From positions 1-64,000 of the forward strand of contig JACPNN010000007.1 in the NCBI GenBank assembly GCA_016185435.1: a stretch of 64,000 nt of DNA, given 5' to 3'. Below, in pieces: positions 16,900 to 26,158 of this stretch (the first letter of the stretch is position 1; each line of letters begins with the position of its first letter). A program made the position numbers and the translations under genes. Origin of the DNA: Candidatus Aenigmatarchaeota archaeon. GTDB lineage: Archaea > Aenigmatarchaeota > Aenigmatarchaeia > QMZP01. The notes beneath the pieces are model-generated. The model had not been told where the DNA came from, searched no databases, and saw only the letters and a list, made by a program, of their open reading frames with translations.

Positions 16900-17127
16900 T
16901 TAGTAATTACCTCTTTCTATATCTGACAATCTTTGATTATAATCATAAGTGCATTTCTCTTTACATATAGGACTTAATATACCTTCTCCGCAGCGTTGGT
17001 TGCAGTCATTAAACGTCTGCCTTGCCCTTTCTTTTGCTTGCTCTTTGGGGTCTATTGGATTTGTACAACCACTAATAATTACTATGCCGATTAGGATTAA
17101 AATTACTCCCAGATATCCTAACTTCAT
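16900..17127 (-). CDS. small Cys-containing lipoprotein
   Basis: 75 aa: a hydrophobic signal ending in the lipobox-like IVIISGC, then a charged mature part with four Cys in two CxxxC pairs (CNQRC, CKEKC), likely disulphides outside the membrane. The ATG has a GGAGTGAT ribosome binding site, while the longer in-frame start does not. It follows the larger lipoprotein after 19 bases, probably in one operon. The G+C content is lower than in neighbouring housekeeping genes. Confidence 0.6.
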   Translation of the reverse strand: MKLGYLGVILILIGIVIISGCTNPIDPKEQAKERARQTFNDCNQRCGEGILSPICKEKCTYDYNQRLSDIERGNY

Positions 17128-17146
17128 ATCATCACTCCAGAACTCA

Positions 17147-17845
17147 TCAATCACACTTTTGTTCAGTTCTATATTTGGTTACAGGTCTATATGCAGTTAC
17201 TTGTTTTTCTTTTTGAACTTGTTTGTATTTCGTTACATCTCTACATACTTGCTTTGTTGGCTCAACTGTCACAACACGAGTGCAGGTGTAAGTGGTTGTT
17301 AAAAGTTCTTTTTCGGTAATACTTGTAAGTCCACCCGCTTCTGTTGTATCATGTGGGTAGACAAAAATATTTCTCGTGTCTGAACCAATGATATTATTAC
17401 TACCATCTTTATAGAAATCAAATCTTACAGTCCAAGTACCAGGCTCATCATCAAAGTTATTAACTTTAACAGAACAAACTACTTGTCTATCAATACAATA
17501 ATTTATCTTTTCGGTACATGTTCCGATGATGGGTAAATATTTTATACACTCCTCAATTTTTTTGTTGCATATCTGACTCTTTATCGCAAAATCCGTTATT
17601 GAATAAACCAGTTTCTTGCTTTCACACTCTCTATCAGTATATGGCACTGTCTCAGAATAGTATTCTGTTTTTGTATATTCTTCTTGCTCCTGATAGGGTA
17701 CTTGTGCATCCTTACAGTTTGGCGTTACTGTTGGCACATATTGTGTTTGAGACGCCTTTTCGGCAGTTACGCCTCCAGTAGCTGGTTGCGTACAACCGCT
17801 AACTATAACAACAGCAAACAAAGGGAGAAATAACAGTTTATTCAT
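17147..17845 (-). CDS. Cys-rich lipoprotein with Tyr/Thr/Glu repeats
   Basis: 232 aa. A signal peptide ends in VIVSGC. Two segments of alternating charged and aromatic residues (YQEQEEYTKTEYYSETVPY at the start, KYKQVQKEKQVTAYRPVTKY at the end) flank a Cys-rich beta-like domain (about 70-185). The predicted site is the cell surface. The start lies about 26 nt after TTTATAAAT, giving a leaderless transcript. The function is unknown. Confidence 0.65.
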   Translation of the reverse strand: MNKLLFLPLFAVVIVSGCTQPATGGVTAEKASQTQYVPTVTPNCKDAQVPYQEQEEYTKTEYYSETVPYTDRECESKKLVYSITDFAIKSQICNKKIEECIKYLPIIGTCTEKINYCIDRQVVCSVKVNNFDDEPGTWTVRFDFYKDGSNNIIGSDTRNIFVYPHDTTEAGGLTSITEKELLTTTYTCTRVVTVEPTKQVCRDVTKYKQVQKEKQVTAYRPVTKYRTEQKCD

Positions 17846-17935
17846 ATTTGATAGCAGAAGTCACGATTTATAAACATTTCTACATCGTGGCTGGTGGAGG
17901 CGGATTGAGTTTAATAAAATAACAGCACAACCCAA

Positions 17936-19168
17936 TCAATAAACCGGAAACCCTTTGCACAGCTCCTTAACATCACCCTTTATCCCCTCCAGGGCCGCAT
18001 CATCTTTACAGTTATCGACAGCCTTTGAAATGAGGCCTGCGATCTCCCTGCACTCCTGCTCCTTCATGCCCCTTGTGGTTATCGCCGGCGTCCCAAGCCT
18101 TATGCCGGAGGGGTCGAAAGGCTTCCTCGGGTCATAAGGTATCATGTTCTTGTTGACTGTTATCCCTGCCTTGTCAAGGGCCGCTTCAGCCTCTCTGCCC
18201 GTGATATTTTTGTTTCTGAGATCGACAAGCATTAGATGGTTGTCTGTTCCGTCTGTGATGAGCTTGAATCCCAGCCCCATGAGCTCCTCTGCCATCACCT
18301 TCGCATTCTTCACAATCTGCTTCGCATAATCCCTGAACCCCGGCTCCATAGCCTCCTTGAGGCAGACAGCAGTAGCAGCTATCCTGTGCTCATGCGGCCC
18401 TCCCTGAAGTCCCGGGAAGACGGCCTTGTCGATGGCCTCAGCAAACTGCTTTTTGCACATGATCATGGCGCCTCTCGGGCCTCTCAGCGTCTTGTGCGTC
18501 GTCGTCGTCACGACATCAGTGAAAGGAAAAGGCGAAGGATGCGCATCGCCTATGACAAGGCCTGCAAGATGGGCTATGTCGGCCATGCTTATGGCCCCGA
18601 CATCTTGGGCAATTTTATGGAATTCCTCAAAGTCGAATTTCCTCGGATAGGCGGTCGCGCCTGAAATGATTATTTTCGGTTTTTCTTTCTCTGCCAGACT
18701 TCTGACAGCATCATAATCTATAAGGTGTGTTTGAGGATCGACGCCATACTGCACAGGCCTGTACGCCCTTCCTGAGAAGTTCACAGGATGGCCATGAGTA
18801 AGATGGCCTCCCTGGGCGAGGTTCATGCCCATCAGCGTGTCGCCAAAATTAAGCAGGGCAAAATAGACCGCAGTGTTTGCAGGAGAGCCTGAATAGGGCT
18901 GGACATTGGCGTGCTCTGCGCCAAAGAGCTTCTTTGCCCGCTCTATCGCAAGGTTTTCCACCACGTCTGTATACTTGTTCCCCCCATAATATCTTTTCCC
19001 TGGATAGCCTTCCGAGTACTTGTTGTTGAAGATGCTGCCCAGCGCCTGCATCACTGCCCTGCTGACAAAATTCTCGCTCGGTATGAGCTCGAGGCCTTCG
19101 TTTATCCTGTTGGTTTCGTTCAGCACTGCCTCGTGTATCTCAGGGTCAGTCTGCTTTAGGGATTCCAT
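17936..19168 (-). CDS. glyA: serine hydroxymethyltransferase
   Basis: 410 aa fold-type I PLP enzyme interconverting serine and glycine with transfer of a one-carbon unit to the folate carrier. Motifs include LIPSENFVS, GYPGKRYYGG, NVQPYSGSPAN, MADIAHLAGLV and the PLP lysine in TTTTHKTLRGPRG. A CTATAAAAA box lies about 27 nt before the ATG. The gene provides a use for the folate made by the folP-folB-folKC operon. Confidence 0.95.
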   Translation of the reverse strand: MESLKQTDPEIHEAVLNETNRINEGLELIPSENFVSRAVMQALGSIFNNKYSEGYPGKRYYGGNKYTDVVENLAIERAKKLFGAEHANVQPYSGSPANTAVYFALLNFGDTLMGMNLAQGGHLTHGHPVNFSGRAYRPVQYGVDPQTHLIDYDAVRSLAEKEKPKIIISGATAYPRKFDFEEFHKIAQDVGAISMADIAHLAGLVIGDAHPSPFPFTDVVTTTTHKTLRGPRGAMIMCKKQFAEAIDKAVFPGLQGGPHEHRIAATAVCLKEAMEPGFRDYAKQIVKNAKVMAEELMGLGFKLITDGTDNHLMLVDLRNKNITGREAEAALDKAGITVNKNMIPYDPRKPFDPSGIRLGTPAITTRGMKEQECREIAGLISKAVDNCKDDAALEGIKGDVKELCKGFPVY

Positions 19169-19311
19169 CCAGATTCCATATATTTCAGGGATTTTTATAG
19201 GAAGGGAATAAAATTTTATGAGAAGGAATCATCTTACATGTTCCTCGGTAAGTACTCAGCGAGCATCTATAGCGTCTGTCATAGTAATAAAGAGGTTCTT
19301 GAAAATGATTC

Positions 19312-19863
19312 CTATTTAGAAGTATCAGCAACGCTATTTGTTTGCTTCTCTTCTTTCATTCTCTCTATGATTTCCTTAATGGGCTTTCCAGTTTCATAGC
19401 TAACGAGAATCGAATTGAGCTCAAAAAGTTTCCAGCTCAAGTATGCGTTCCCTATCACGGCCGCATATAAAGTATAGTCAGCAAATACATTCCACTGATA
19501 TTGTTTATCACCACTCAAATATATCATCGAAAGAATTACTGTTAATAAAAATAGGAGAAATGCCCACCTAGTATTTCTAAAAACATAGTCAAACTTTTCT
19601 TTCAGTTCCTTGGCCACATTCAATGTCTCCGTTTCCTTCTTTATAGTCTCAATTTTTTCGTCAATAGAAGCTCTTCTATTCTTCAGTTTCGCCAATTCTG
19701 AGACAAAAATATCAAAGCGCTTACCAACTTCCTTCTCTATCTCGTCATTCAGTTTTCTCAAACGAATTACAAAAAATTTGTTAAACAGGTATTGATACAA
19801 GAAAGCTTGACCAACTAAAAATGGTACTGATATGTTTATGACGGTCTCTGAAGGAATCGACAT
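19312..19863 (-). CDS. membrane protein with central coiled coil
   Basis: 183 aa. An N-terminal hydrophobic segment (about 8-30) is followed by a highly charged coiled coil (KLNDEIEKEVGKRF... to ...AKELKEKF, about 36-90), then two more membrane helices (about 98-118 and 127-148) and a charged tail. No family is recognised. Confidence 0.55.
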   Translation of the reverse strand: MSIPSETVINISVPFLVGQAFLYQYLFNKFFVIRLRKLNDEIEKEVGKRFDIFVSELAKLKNRRASIDEKIETIKKETETLNVAKELKEKFDYVFRNTRWAFLLFLLTVILSMIYLSGDKQYQWNVFADYTLYAAVIGNAYLSWKLFELNSILVSYETGKPIKEIIERMKEEKQTNSVADTSK

Positions 19864-20131
19864 ATGTTAGTATTAAAATCTGTATTAAAATGCATTTTGA
19901 GAGAATCCAAGTGATACCCACTACATTTCTTTTCTTGATGTTGTACATTTCTTCATTTCAAGCCTTATGCAACCCACTACTGTATGCAGTTTTATTATAA
20001 AATCAATACAGTGGAAATTGTTAAATTTGCCTGATAAATCCTCGGCACGCATCACAATATCTATTTGTTTCAACCAAATCATTCTCTGGCTTTTATATCC
20101 CCTGAACAAAATTTAGCCACAAGGAATTACC
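19864..20131. other. AT-rich intergenic region
   Basis: 268 bp between divergent genes. It holds a TTTTATATCC box and AAGGAATT before the NAC start. A 62-codon minus-strand frame here shows no coding features. Nothing else is seen. Confidence 0.5.
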
Positions 20132-20467
20132 ATGAAAATAGACCCAAGGCAGATGGAAAGGCTGGCCAAGCAGATGGGCATGCAGACCGAAAGCATAGAA
20201 GCCGAAGTCGTGATAATAAGGACATCGGACAGGGACATAGTCATCGAAGAGCCGAATGTGGCGAAGGTAAGGATGATGGGCCAGGAGAGCTTCCAGATAA
20301 CAGGCAAGGCCAGAGAAGAAAAAAGGGAAGACTCTGGAAAAAGCAGGGAAGACGACCTGTCCCTGATAATTGATCAGGCAGGCTGCACAAGGGAAGAGGC
20401 CGAACAGGCGCTGAAGGATGCTGACGGCGACTTGGCCCAGGCGATACTCAAACTGAAAGGCAAATGA
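20132..20467 (+). CDS. nac: nascent polypeptide-associated complex protein
   Basis: 111 aa. The first part is the archaeal NAC start (MKIDPRQMERLAKQMGMQTE) and NAC beta-barrel (EVVIIRTSDRDIVIEEPNVAKV, SFQITGKA). A charged linker leads to a C-terminal UBA domain (about 70-110: LIIDQAGCTREEAEQAL). It binds emerging nascent chains at the ribosome as a homodimer. It is convergent with pheT. Confidence 0.95.
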   Translation: MKIDPRQMERLAKQMGMQTESIEAEVVIIRTSDRDIVIEEPNVAKVRMMGQESFQITGKAREEKREDSGKSREDDLSLIIDQAGCTREEAEQALKDADGDLAQAILKLKGK

Positions 20468-20470
20468 CCT

Positions 20471-22117
20471 CTATTGCCTGCCCCTTTTCAATATCCCATA
20501 AACAGCCTCTAGTGAGATCTCGAACAAGGCAACAGGCATTTCTATCCCCCAGTTCTCAAGAACCTCCAGAGAAACCTCCCCAATGCTGCCTATATCCTTT
20601 CCATTGACAAGCACTGAAGCCGCCCTGCCCTCTATGAAGGCCTTGTCCTTCAATTCCTCCAGCCTGTATTCAATCCCAAACGACGCCAGAAAGGCCTTCA
20701 GGACAGGCGCTATCGACTCATATCCGGCATTTGTTCCGGCAATGGCCGCTGCAATATTCCTTATCTCCCTCGCCCCTGTTTCCGCGCCGCTATCAAGGAC
20801 AACCACATCCCCTGCCTCAAAGACATGCTGCGGATAGCTCCTGCCCTTGTTCTGGGCCAATGACTTAAGGATGCCGGGCAGAAGTCTCGTTCTTACAATT
20901 GTGCATTCAGATGACACGCTGTTCTTTATCCCCGCGCTTTTCACATCCACCCCGGACTTCCTGAAGGACTCGCTATTGGAAAGCACCATGGACAGTATTT
21001 CCTGGAAGCCCAGCCCCTGCATGGCCCCGCAGGCCGCAAGCCTGAAGTCATTCTCATCCTGCCTGGAGGCAGTTGAAGGTATGGGCGGTATGGCCGTCCT
21101 GAAATTCATATATCCATAGGCAATCGCCATCTCTTCCACGAGATCAATCTGGTGGAGGATGTCAACCCTGTAAGGCGGGATTACAGCATATCCTTTCTCA
21201 TATCCAATGCCCATTTTCAAAAGAAGCGCTGAAACATCCTTTTCCTCCAGATCAAGCCCGAGCAGCCTTTCAGCATACCCAATATCAACCTTCATTCTGG
21301 CCGGAGACAGGTCAGGAGTTGTTATTTTATCCCTGCCATAAACTATTTCCAAAGAATAGGCTGAAAATCCCCTGTCGCACAGGGCAGCAGAAATAATATT
21401 GAGGACATCGAGTATGGGATGGAGCTGCGTTCCAGTGACATCGATCAGCAGTTCCCTTGAACCGGCCGTCAGCCTTGTCAATTCCCCATTTATCACAGGC
21501 GGCATGCTGAGAACCCTTCCCTTACTGTCGGCAAGCAGAGGAACTTTGTCCCTGATAAGGTGCGAGTACTCTATTCCCTTCTGGTGCTGCCCGAGTATCT
21601 CTGCCGGAGTCATCTCCCTGCTCATCCCCAATGGAACAAACCTGACGGCATCCCTGGAAACAGCCCTGTAAGAGAAAGGCCCCTCAACCCTGCTCATGTC
21701 ATGTATGCCTATGGCAACCTTCTTCCTTTTCCTGCCGAAGGTGTCATGCAGCTTCTCCTGCAGTTGTATAAGGCCTTCAAGGGCAGATTCGTTTAATTTG
21801 CCGCCCTTCAGGATGGCCGCAGCTATATACGGCCTCACAGAGGCGACGCTCTTATCCACATGCAGCTTCACGCCGCTTTTCCCGGCCCTGTAATTTCCCA
21901 TGCCTGTTTCTGCCCCAAGAAATGACCTCGCAGCCCTTGCGAAGCCCTCTATGCTCAGCATGTCAGGCCTGTTCGGGAAAACCTCATACGAAACCTTCTT
22001 TTCCTCAAGTCTCTCCAGGGGGAAGCCCATCATCTCCAGCCTTTCCAGATCCTCCTTTTTCAGTTTCCTGCCTGCAAGGCGCCCAAGATCATCGAGATCA
22101 AATTCCACTACGGCCAT
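20471..22117 (-). CDS. pheT: phenylalanyl-tRNA synthetase beta subunit
   Basis: 548 aa, the short archaeal/eukaryotic-type PheT. B1/B5-like domains are recognised by FPNRPDMLSIEGFAR, MPPVINGELTRLT and VEEMAIAYGYMNF, ending in a catalytic-like core (GFQEILSMVLSN, FEAGDVV). It forms the alpha2-beta2 enzyme with PheS, encoded directly upstream with a 10-nt overlap of coding regions, so the two are translationally coupled. Confidence 0.95.
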   Translation of the reverse strand: MAVVEFDLDDLGRLAGRKLKKEDLERLEMMGFPLERLEEKKVSYEVFPNRPDMLSIEGFARAARSFLGAETGMGNYRAGKSGVKLHVDKSVASVRPYIAAAILKGGKLNESALEGLIQLQEKLHDTFGRKRKKVAIGIHDMSRVEGPFSYRAVSRDAVRFVPLGMSREMTPAEILGQHQKGIEYSHLIRDKVPLLADSKGRVLSMPPVINGELTRLTAGSRELLIDVTGTQLHPILDVLNIISAALCDRGFSAYSLEIVYGRDKITTPDLSPARMKVDIGYAERLLGLDLEEKDVSALLLKMGIGYEKGYAVIPPYRVDILHQIDLVEEMAIAYGYMNFRTAIPPIPSTASRQDENDFRLAACGAMQGLGFQEILSMVLSNSESFRKSGVDVKSAGIKNSVSSECTIVRTRLLPGILKSLAQNKGRSYPQHVFEAGDVVVLDSGAETGAREIRNIAAAIAGTNAGYESIAPVLKAFLASFGIEYRLEELKDKAFIEGRAASVLVNGKDIGSIGEVSLEVLENWGIEMPVALFEISLEAVYGILKRGRQ

Positions 22118-23373
22118 AGCACAGCATTCCTCAATATTTCAAGGTCATTGCGGTAATAGAACTCCCTGATGTCCTTTATCCCTGTCCTTACCATGACAAG
22201 CCTTTCCAGCCCGAGGCCGAATGCGAGGACAGGGCAGGCCACGCCAAGAGGAATCGTGACTTCAGGCCTGAAGATGCCTGCTCCTCCCAGCTCCATCCAC
22301 TCCTGCCTTTCAGGAATCCAGACCTCAGGCTCGACAGACATTTCAGTGTAGGGGAAGTAAGCAGGCCTGAACCTTATCCTTTCAAAGCCCATCCTGCGAT
22401 AGAATTCCTTCAGGTAGCCAAGCAGATGGCCGAATGCCGCATTCTCATCAACCACTATACCCTCAATCTGCGTAAGCTCCACCAGATGCTTGTAGTCAAT
22501 GGTCTCATTCCTGAACACCCTGCCTATGCAGAACACCTTCGCAGGAGGCTTCACCTTGGAAAGCATCCTTGCCGAGACAGCTGTCGTATGCGTCCTCAAT
22601 ACAGCCTGCATGGACACTTCCTCATCCCATACATACCTCCATCCCCTGCTGCCGCCAACGCCTTTTTCATGGGCCTCCTTAACCTTCCCGACAATCTTTT
22701 TGCCGGGGAGGGAGCATCTTTCAGGCATGGCCATGTAAAATGTGTCTGCCATGTCCCTTGCAGGGTGGTCCTGGGGCTGGAACAGCGCATCGAAGTTCCA
22801 GAAGCCTGATTCTATCAGGGGCCCTGAGGCCTCAGAAAAGCCGAGATCCAGAAATATGTTCCTGACCCTCTCCATGAAATGGCTGATTATATGGGGCCTG
22901 CCAGGGTATTGCGCCTTTCCCGCTATCCGGATGTTGTAGGGCCTGAGAATGGTTTGTCTCCACAGGCCTGTCTTCAGCAGGGAAGAATCGACGGCAGCTA
23001 TTTCCCTGCCTGCAAATCGCCTTGCCTTTTCATAATCATCAGCCTTTATCTCTTCTATGAGCCTTCTTTTGAGAAGGATGCCATAGCCTTTCTCTTCTAT
23101 CCCCTTCCCTTCAGCAAGCTTCTTCAGCCATGCATGCTCAGGGAAATCGGCATGCTTGGAAACCATTTCAACAAAGCCGTCCCTGATTGATATCAGATCC
23201 CTCGCCCTTGCATGCTGCATCGCTATGGAGAGCTCCTTGCCTTCCATTGATACGGAAAGCTCTTCCACTTTCTTCCTTCCCTTTTCAAGCAGCTTCATCA
23301 GCCTCATTTCAGGGAGGCCGCTGGCAAGATAGCTTCTCCCTTCTTCTGTCAGCCTGTAGTTTGCCTGTTTCAT
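22108..23373 (-). CDS. pheS: phenylalanyl-tRNA synthetase alpha subunit
   Basis: 421 aa class II synthetase subunit. Winged-helix DNA/RNA-binding domains at the N-terminus (YRLTEEGRSYLASG) precede the catalytic domain with motif 1 (HIISHFMERVRNIFLDLGF), motif 2 (KVFCIGRVFRNETIDYKHLVEL) and motif 3 (LAFGLGLERLVMVRTGI). FDALFQPQDHPARD is the family-specific Phe-binding region. The ATG lies about 28 nt after TTTTATTT on the opposite strand, so a leaderless transcript is likely; longer in-frame starts are rejected. Confidence 0.95.
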   Translation of the reverse strand: MKQANYRLTEEGRSYLASGLPEMRLMKLLEKGRKKVEELSVSMEGKELSIAMQHARARDLISIRDGFVEMVSKHADFPEHAWLKKLAEGKGIEEKGYGILLKRRLIEEIKADDYEKARRFAGREIAAVDSSLLKTGLWRQTILRPYNIRIAGKAQYPGRPHIISHFMERVRNIFLDLGFSEASGPLIESGFWNFDALFQPQDHPARDMADTFYMAMPERCSLPGKKIVGKVKEAHEKGVGGSRGWRYVWDEEVSMQAVLRTHTTAVSARMLSKVKPPAKVFCIGRVFRNETIDYKHLVELTQIEGIVVDENAAFGHLLGYLKEFYRRMGFERIRFRPAYFPYTEMSVEPEVWIPERQEWMELGGAGIFRPEVTIPLGVACPVLAFGLGLERLVMVRTGIKDIREFYYRNDLEILRNAVLWP

Positions 23374-23416
23374 ACTCTGATTATTGAGGTTGCAGGCTTT
23401 TATTTTGCTGGCGCAG

Positions 23417-24559
23417 CTACCAGTCCTTAAGACTAAGCTCATCCTTTCCTTTTCTCTTGTCAAGCAGTCCAGACGCTATGCCTTTCACATAGAAAAACGT
23501 GATGAAAGGAAGGTAAAATATTATGTACGGGGCAAGCAGCATCATCTCCCTCATCCTCCTTTTCTCCGGGTGGATGAGGACGGCCACATGGACTGCCCCT
23601 GCAAGACCTAATGGGATGAATACGTTTACAGCAAGGCTGGCGAGGGCATTTGCCGCAAAAGCAGGAACATAAAGGTGGGGCTGCAAAAGGAAACCGGACA
23701 GGGCAAGCAGGCCCATCATGTACGGGAAAAGGTAGATATAGAACTGCGGATTTCCCAGATAGAGGCTCCTGTGCGCAAGGAAAGCAAAGATTGCGGCCTT
23801 GCCCCACCTTGCCTTCTGCTTTGCCAGAGCCCTTAAGCTTCCAGGCTCCATGGTTTTCGCTTCTGCTTCAGGCTCGTATTGTATTATGTAGCCCCTTCTG
23901 ACAAGCCTTGCAGACATGTCCAGGTCCTCGGCAATAGTCTCCTTCCAGCCGCCCACCTCCCTGATACAGCTTTTCCTGACTGCGGCTGAACAACCCCTGA
24001 AGCTCATAAGGGTGCCAAGGAACATGCTGCTTTTGAAGAAGGCCATGTTGAAATAATCCTCAATCGCGATAAGACGCGCTATGATGCCTGCGTTTTGGGG
24101 CGCATATCTTGGCTGGACAGCGGCCACCCTTCTATTTGCAAACCACTGCACGCACTTCCTTATTGCTTCTTTCCCGATTACTGTGTCGGCATCCAGCAGG
24201 AAGATTATGCTGCCTCTCGCATGCTTCATGGCCATATTCAGCGCCTTTGCCTTTCCGACCCTCTTCTCATTCTGTATGCACCTTACTCCATGCTTCCTGC
24301 ATATAAGTGGAGTATCGTCATCTGAGTCATTCACCACAATTATCTCCTTTTCTGGATAGTCCGCTTCCATAGCGGAATCAATGCATTTCCCTACCGTCCC
24401 TGAGGAATTGTAGCAGGGGATAATGACAGACACAGCCGGGAGTCTTCCCATCCTGGGCCTTGAAATCCCTGAGCTCCACCTGCGGCCCATCAGGTAGAAC
24501 AAGACGCCTGCGCCTGCAAACACAGCGGAAACCCAATAGGCAAAGGCCATGGCCATCAT
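23417..24559 (-). CDS. membrane-bound family 2 glycosyltransferase
   Basis: 380 aa. An N-terminal helix is followed by the GT-A domain (VSVIIPCYNSSGTVGKCI), the nucleotide/metal motif LDADT, the catalytic ED in IAEDLDMS, and QKARWGK, the (Q/R)xxRW signature of processive GT2 enzymes. Three or four C-terminal membrane helices follow. It probably builds a surface polysaccharide or glycolipid. The start is one of several close Met codons about 26 nt after a TTTTATAGG box. Confidence 0.8.
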   Translation of the reverse strand: MMAMAFAYWVSAVFAGAGVLFYLMGRRWSSGISRPRMGRLPAVSVIIPCYNSSGTVGKCIDSAMEADYPEKEIIVVNDSDDDTPLICRKHGVRCIQNEKRVGKAKALNMAMKHARGSIIFLLDADTVIGKEAIRKCVQWFANRRVAAVQPRYAPQNAGIIARLIAIEDYFNMAFFKSSMFLGTLMSFRGCSAAVRKSCIREVGGWKETIAEDLDMSARLVRRGYIIQYEPEAEAKTMEPGSLRALAKQKARWGKAAIFAFLAHRSLYLGNPQFYIYLFPYMMGLLALSGFLLQPHLYVPAFAANALASLAVNVFIPLGLAGAVHVAVLIHPEKRRMREMMLLAPYIIFYLPFITFFYVKGIASGLLDKRKGKDELSLKDW

Positions 24560-24684
24560 ATATTCCTTGTTTTTTCCTATAAAAGGAGCTTTGGCAGGCA
24601 AGAAATCAGATATCCGAATGAGATGCCTTCAAAGGCCTGAAAATCATATATCTATACAGCATCGATTGCAATGCCAGGCAACCT

Positions 24685-25176
24685 TTATTTTTGGATATAC
24701 GCAAGTATTCCTTCAGCCACATCATCTGCTGTCTTTTCCTCCGTGTCTATCGGGATCCCAACCTCATGGCCAGAAACAAGTTTGTGCACATCGATAATAT
24801 CCTGTTTTGACATTGGCTTTATTCTTCCTTCATTCCTCTTTATGCATTCCCTGACAGAAGCTTTCAGGGTGAAGATGAAATGCCTGTAAGGAAGGCTCTT
24901 TATAAGATGATCAATGTGGCCTTTCCGGTAAAAGCAGGCATCTATGATCACAGTCCCATCCTTTTCGAGGATGCTTTTCACTTCTTTCAGAATGATTTCA
25001 TTTCCTCTTATGAAGTTTTCAGCGCTGATGCCATCCCCAATTACGGTGTCGAGTCTATGATTTGCCATTATTTCGTCTAAGAATACAATGCATGCAGAGA
25101 GCCTTGAGGCCAGCTTTTTGGCTACTGTTGTTTTTCCGACCCCTGCAGGGCCCCTGATAATGATGTAGCAGCCCAT
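24685..25176 (-). CDS. P-loop kinase (AAA_33 type)
   Basis: 163 aa with Walker A GPAGVGKTT at residues 9-17, a LDEIMANHRLD segment like the substrate lid of shikimate/adenylate-type kinases, and IIDACFYRKGHIDHLI as a Walker B-like strand. The C-terminal part resembles small-molecule kinases that resist or modify antibiotics and nucleosides; the substrate is unknown. It lies 69 bp after the zinc-ribbon gene and may share its box-controlled promoter. Confidence 0.7.
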   Translation of the reverse strand: MGCYIIIRGPAGVGKTTVAKKLASRLSACIVFLDEIMANHRLDTVIGDGISAENFIRGNEIILKEVKSILEKDGTVIIDACFYRKGHIDHLIKSLPYRHFIFTLKASVRECIKRNEGRIKPMSKQDIIDVHKLVSGHEVGIPIDTEEKTADDVAEGILAYIQK

Positions 25177-25245
25177 GCTTATTATGGGCTAAAGAGGTAA
25201 TTAAACACAATATAGAGGCTCCAAGCAATATTTGCGATTTCGCTG

Positions 25246-25374
25246 TCAGTGCACCTTATAATCCCTGTCGCACTTGTCACAGAACCTTATCCTGTCCTTG
25301 CCCCTGCTTTCTATGATCTTGCCGCTGCAGAAGCATTTTCCCACAACCTCAAAAACAATGTCATCCCCGTCCAT
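25246..25374 (-). CDS. 42-aa zinc-ribbon protein
   Basis: A short gene encoding 42 residues with a CxC (CFC at 14-16) and a CxxC (CDKC at 32-35), a four-Cys zinc ribbon. GGAGGGG lies seven bases before the ATG, the strongest ribosome binding site in this part of the window. It is the first gene after the 43-bp box at 25428-25470, whose TATATATT lies about 60 bp upstream, and so seems to belong to the accessory-cluster regulon. A regulator or ribosome-associated role is conceivable but not shown. Confidence 0.7.
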   Translation of the reverse strand: MDGDDIVFEVVGKCFCSGKIIESRGKDRIRFCDKCDRDYKVH

Positions 25375-25427
25375 ACCTGTCCCCTCCTCACAATCCCAGC
25401 TAAATGCTTAAGTTTTCAGCATGAGAG

Positions 25428-25470
25428 GGTAAATATATAGCGTTTACTGGAAATCAACCGGAAGGTTTAA
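25428..25470 (-). promoter_or_regulatory. 43-bp cluster promoter/operator box, copy 3
   Basis: Plus-strand reading GGTAAATA...TTTA...AAATCAACC-GGAAGGTTTAA, aligning without gaps to the boxes at 30307 and 34921. The dyad AACC-N4-GGTT is the likely operator. On the minus strand TATATATTTACC supplies a TATA box directed at the zinc-ribbon gene. Confidence 0.75.
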
Positions 25471-25483
25471 ATAATCTGTTATT

Positions 25484-26158
25484 TCAGCTATAAACTGCAA
25501 ATTTAAAATTATCTTTCCAGATGAAACAAACTGTAAACAGGTCTTGATGTTCAAAATATTCTCCGCAATACCTATCGCCCCCCGGCAATTGCAGTCTTTT
25601 GATAAACCTCTCCCCATCTTCTTTTCTTTTCTTTATCGCCTCTCTTTCCTGAGGAGAAAGCTTTCTAAAAATAAGCATTTCTGTGGGATAAAAATATTCA
25701 GCAACCCATTCGTGCAAACTTTCATCCCCCCCAAAAAGCATCTCGTACACTATCGTAGGCACTTCAATGAAACCTCTTTTTGCTACCCTTATTATTTCTC
25801 TACATCCTTGTACCGGATCATTCAAGTGTTCCAAAACATGGCTGCAATATAAAAAATCAACATGCTTATCGGGAAACGGTAGACCAACCTCCAAATCAGC
25901 GTAAATTATTTCCCTCCCATCGTTGGGTATGCCATGACCCCACCTTTCATCATTATCAACATTCTTGTCAATGAGAAGATTTGCATATGGAAAGGGGATG
26001 GGACCACATCCGATATCAGCTACTATTCCATCATCTTTTCCTATGCCCCAGTCTCCAATCATTCTTGTTTGCTCGTAGAATTTTCTACCACCATCATAGA
26101 CAGGATATGGATATCTACTATCGTTAACAGGAGGATCAAGCTCGAACGGCGGTTTCAT
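25484..26158 (-). CDS. class I SAM-dependent methyltransferase
   Basis: 224 aa with motif I VADIGCGPIPFPYANLLID, an acidic residue at the end of strand 2 (YADLEVGLPFPDKHVDFLYCSHVLEHL) and the HVLEHL post-motif common in sugar and small-molecule methyltransferases. RVAKRGFIEVPT follows. It is the last gene of the operon that begins at the RmlD-like gene and overlaps its upstream neighbour by 23 bp. The acceptor is unknown; a sugar or the RiPP product are both possible. Confidence 0.8.
   Translation of the reverse strand: MKPPFELDPPVNDSRYPYPVYDGGRKFYEQTRMIGDWGIGKDDGIVADIGCGPIPFPYANLLIDKNVDNDERWGHGIPNDGREIIYADLEVGLPFPDKHVDFLYCSHVLEHLNDPVQGCREIIRVAKRGFIEVPTIVYEMLFGGDESLHEWVAEYFYPTEMLIFRKLSPQEREAIKKRKEDGERFIKRLQLPGGDRYCGEYFEHQDLFTVCFIWKDNFKFAVYS

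Noticed and set aside
19921-20109. 62-codon minus-strand frame
   Set aside because: No ribosome binding site, no promoter, no recognisable composition; left as intergenic.
20065-20373. 102-codon plus-strand frame overlapping nac
   Set aside because: Another frame of the NAC gene with low-complexity Asp/Lys/Gly composition.
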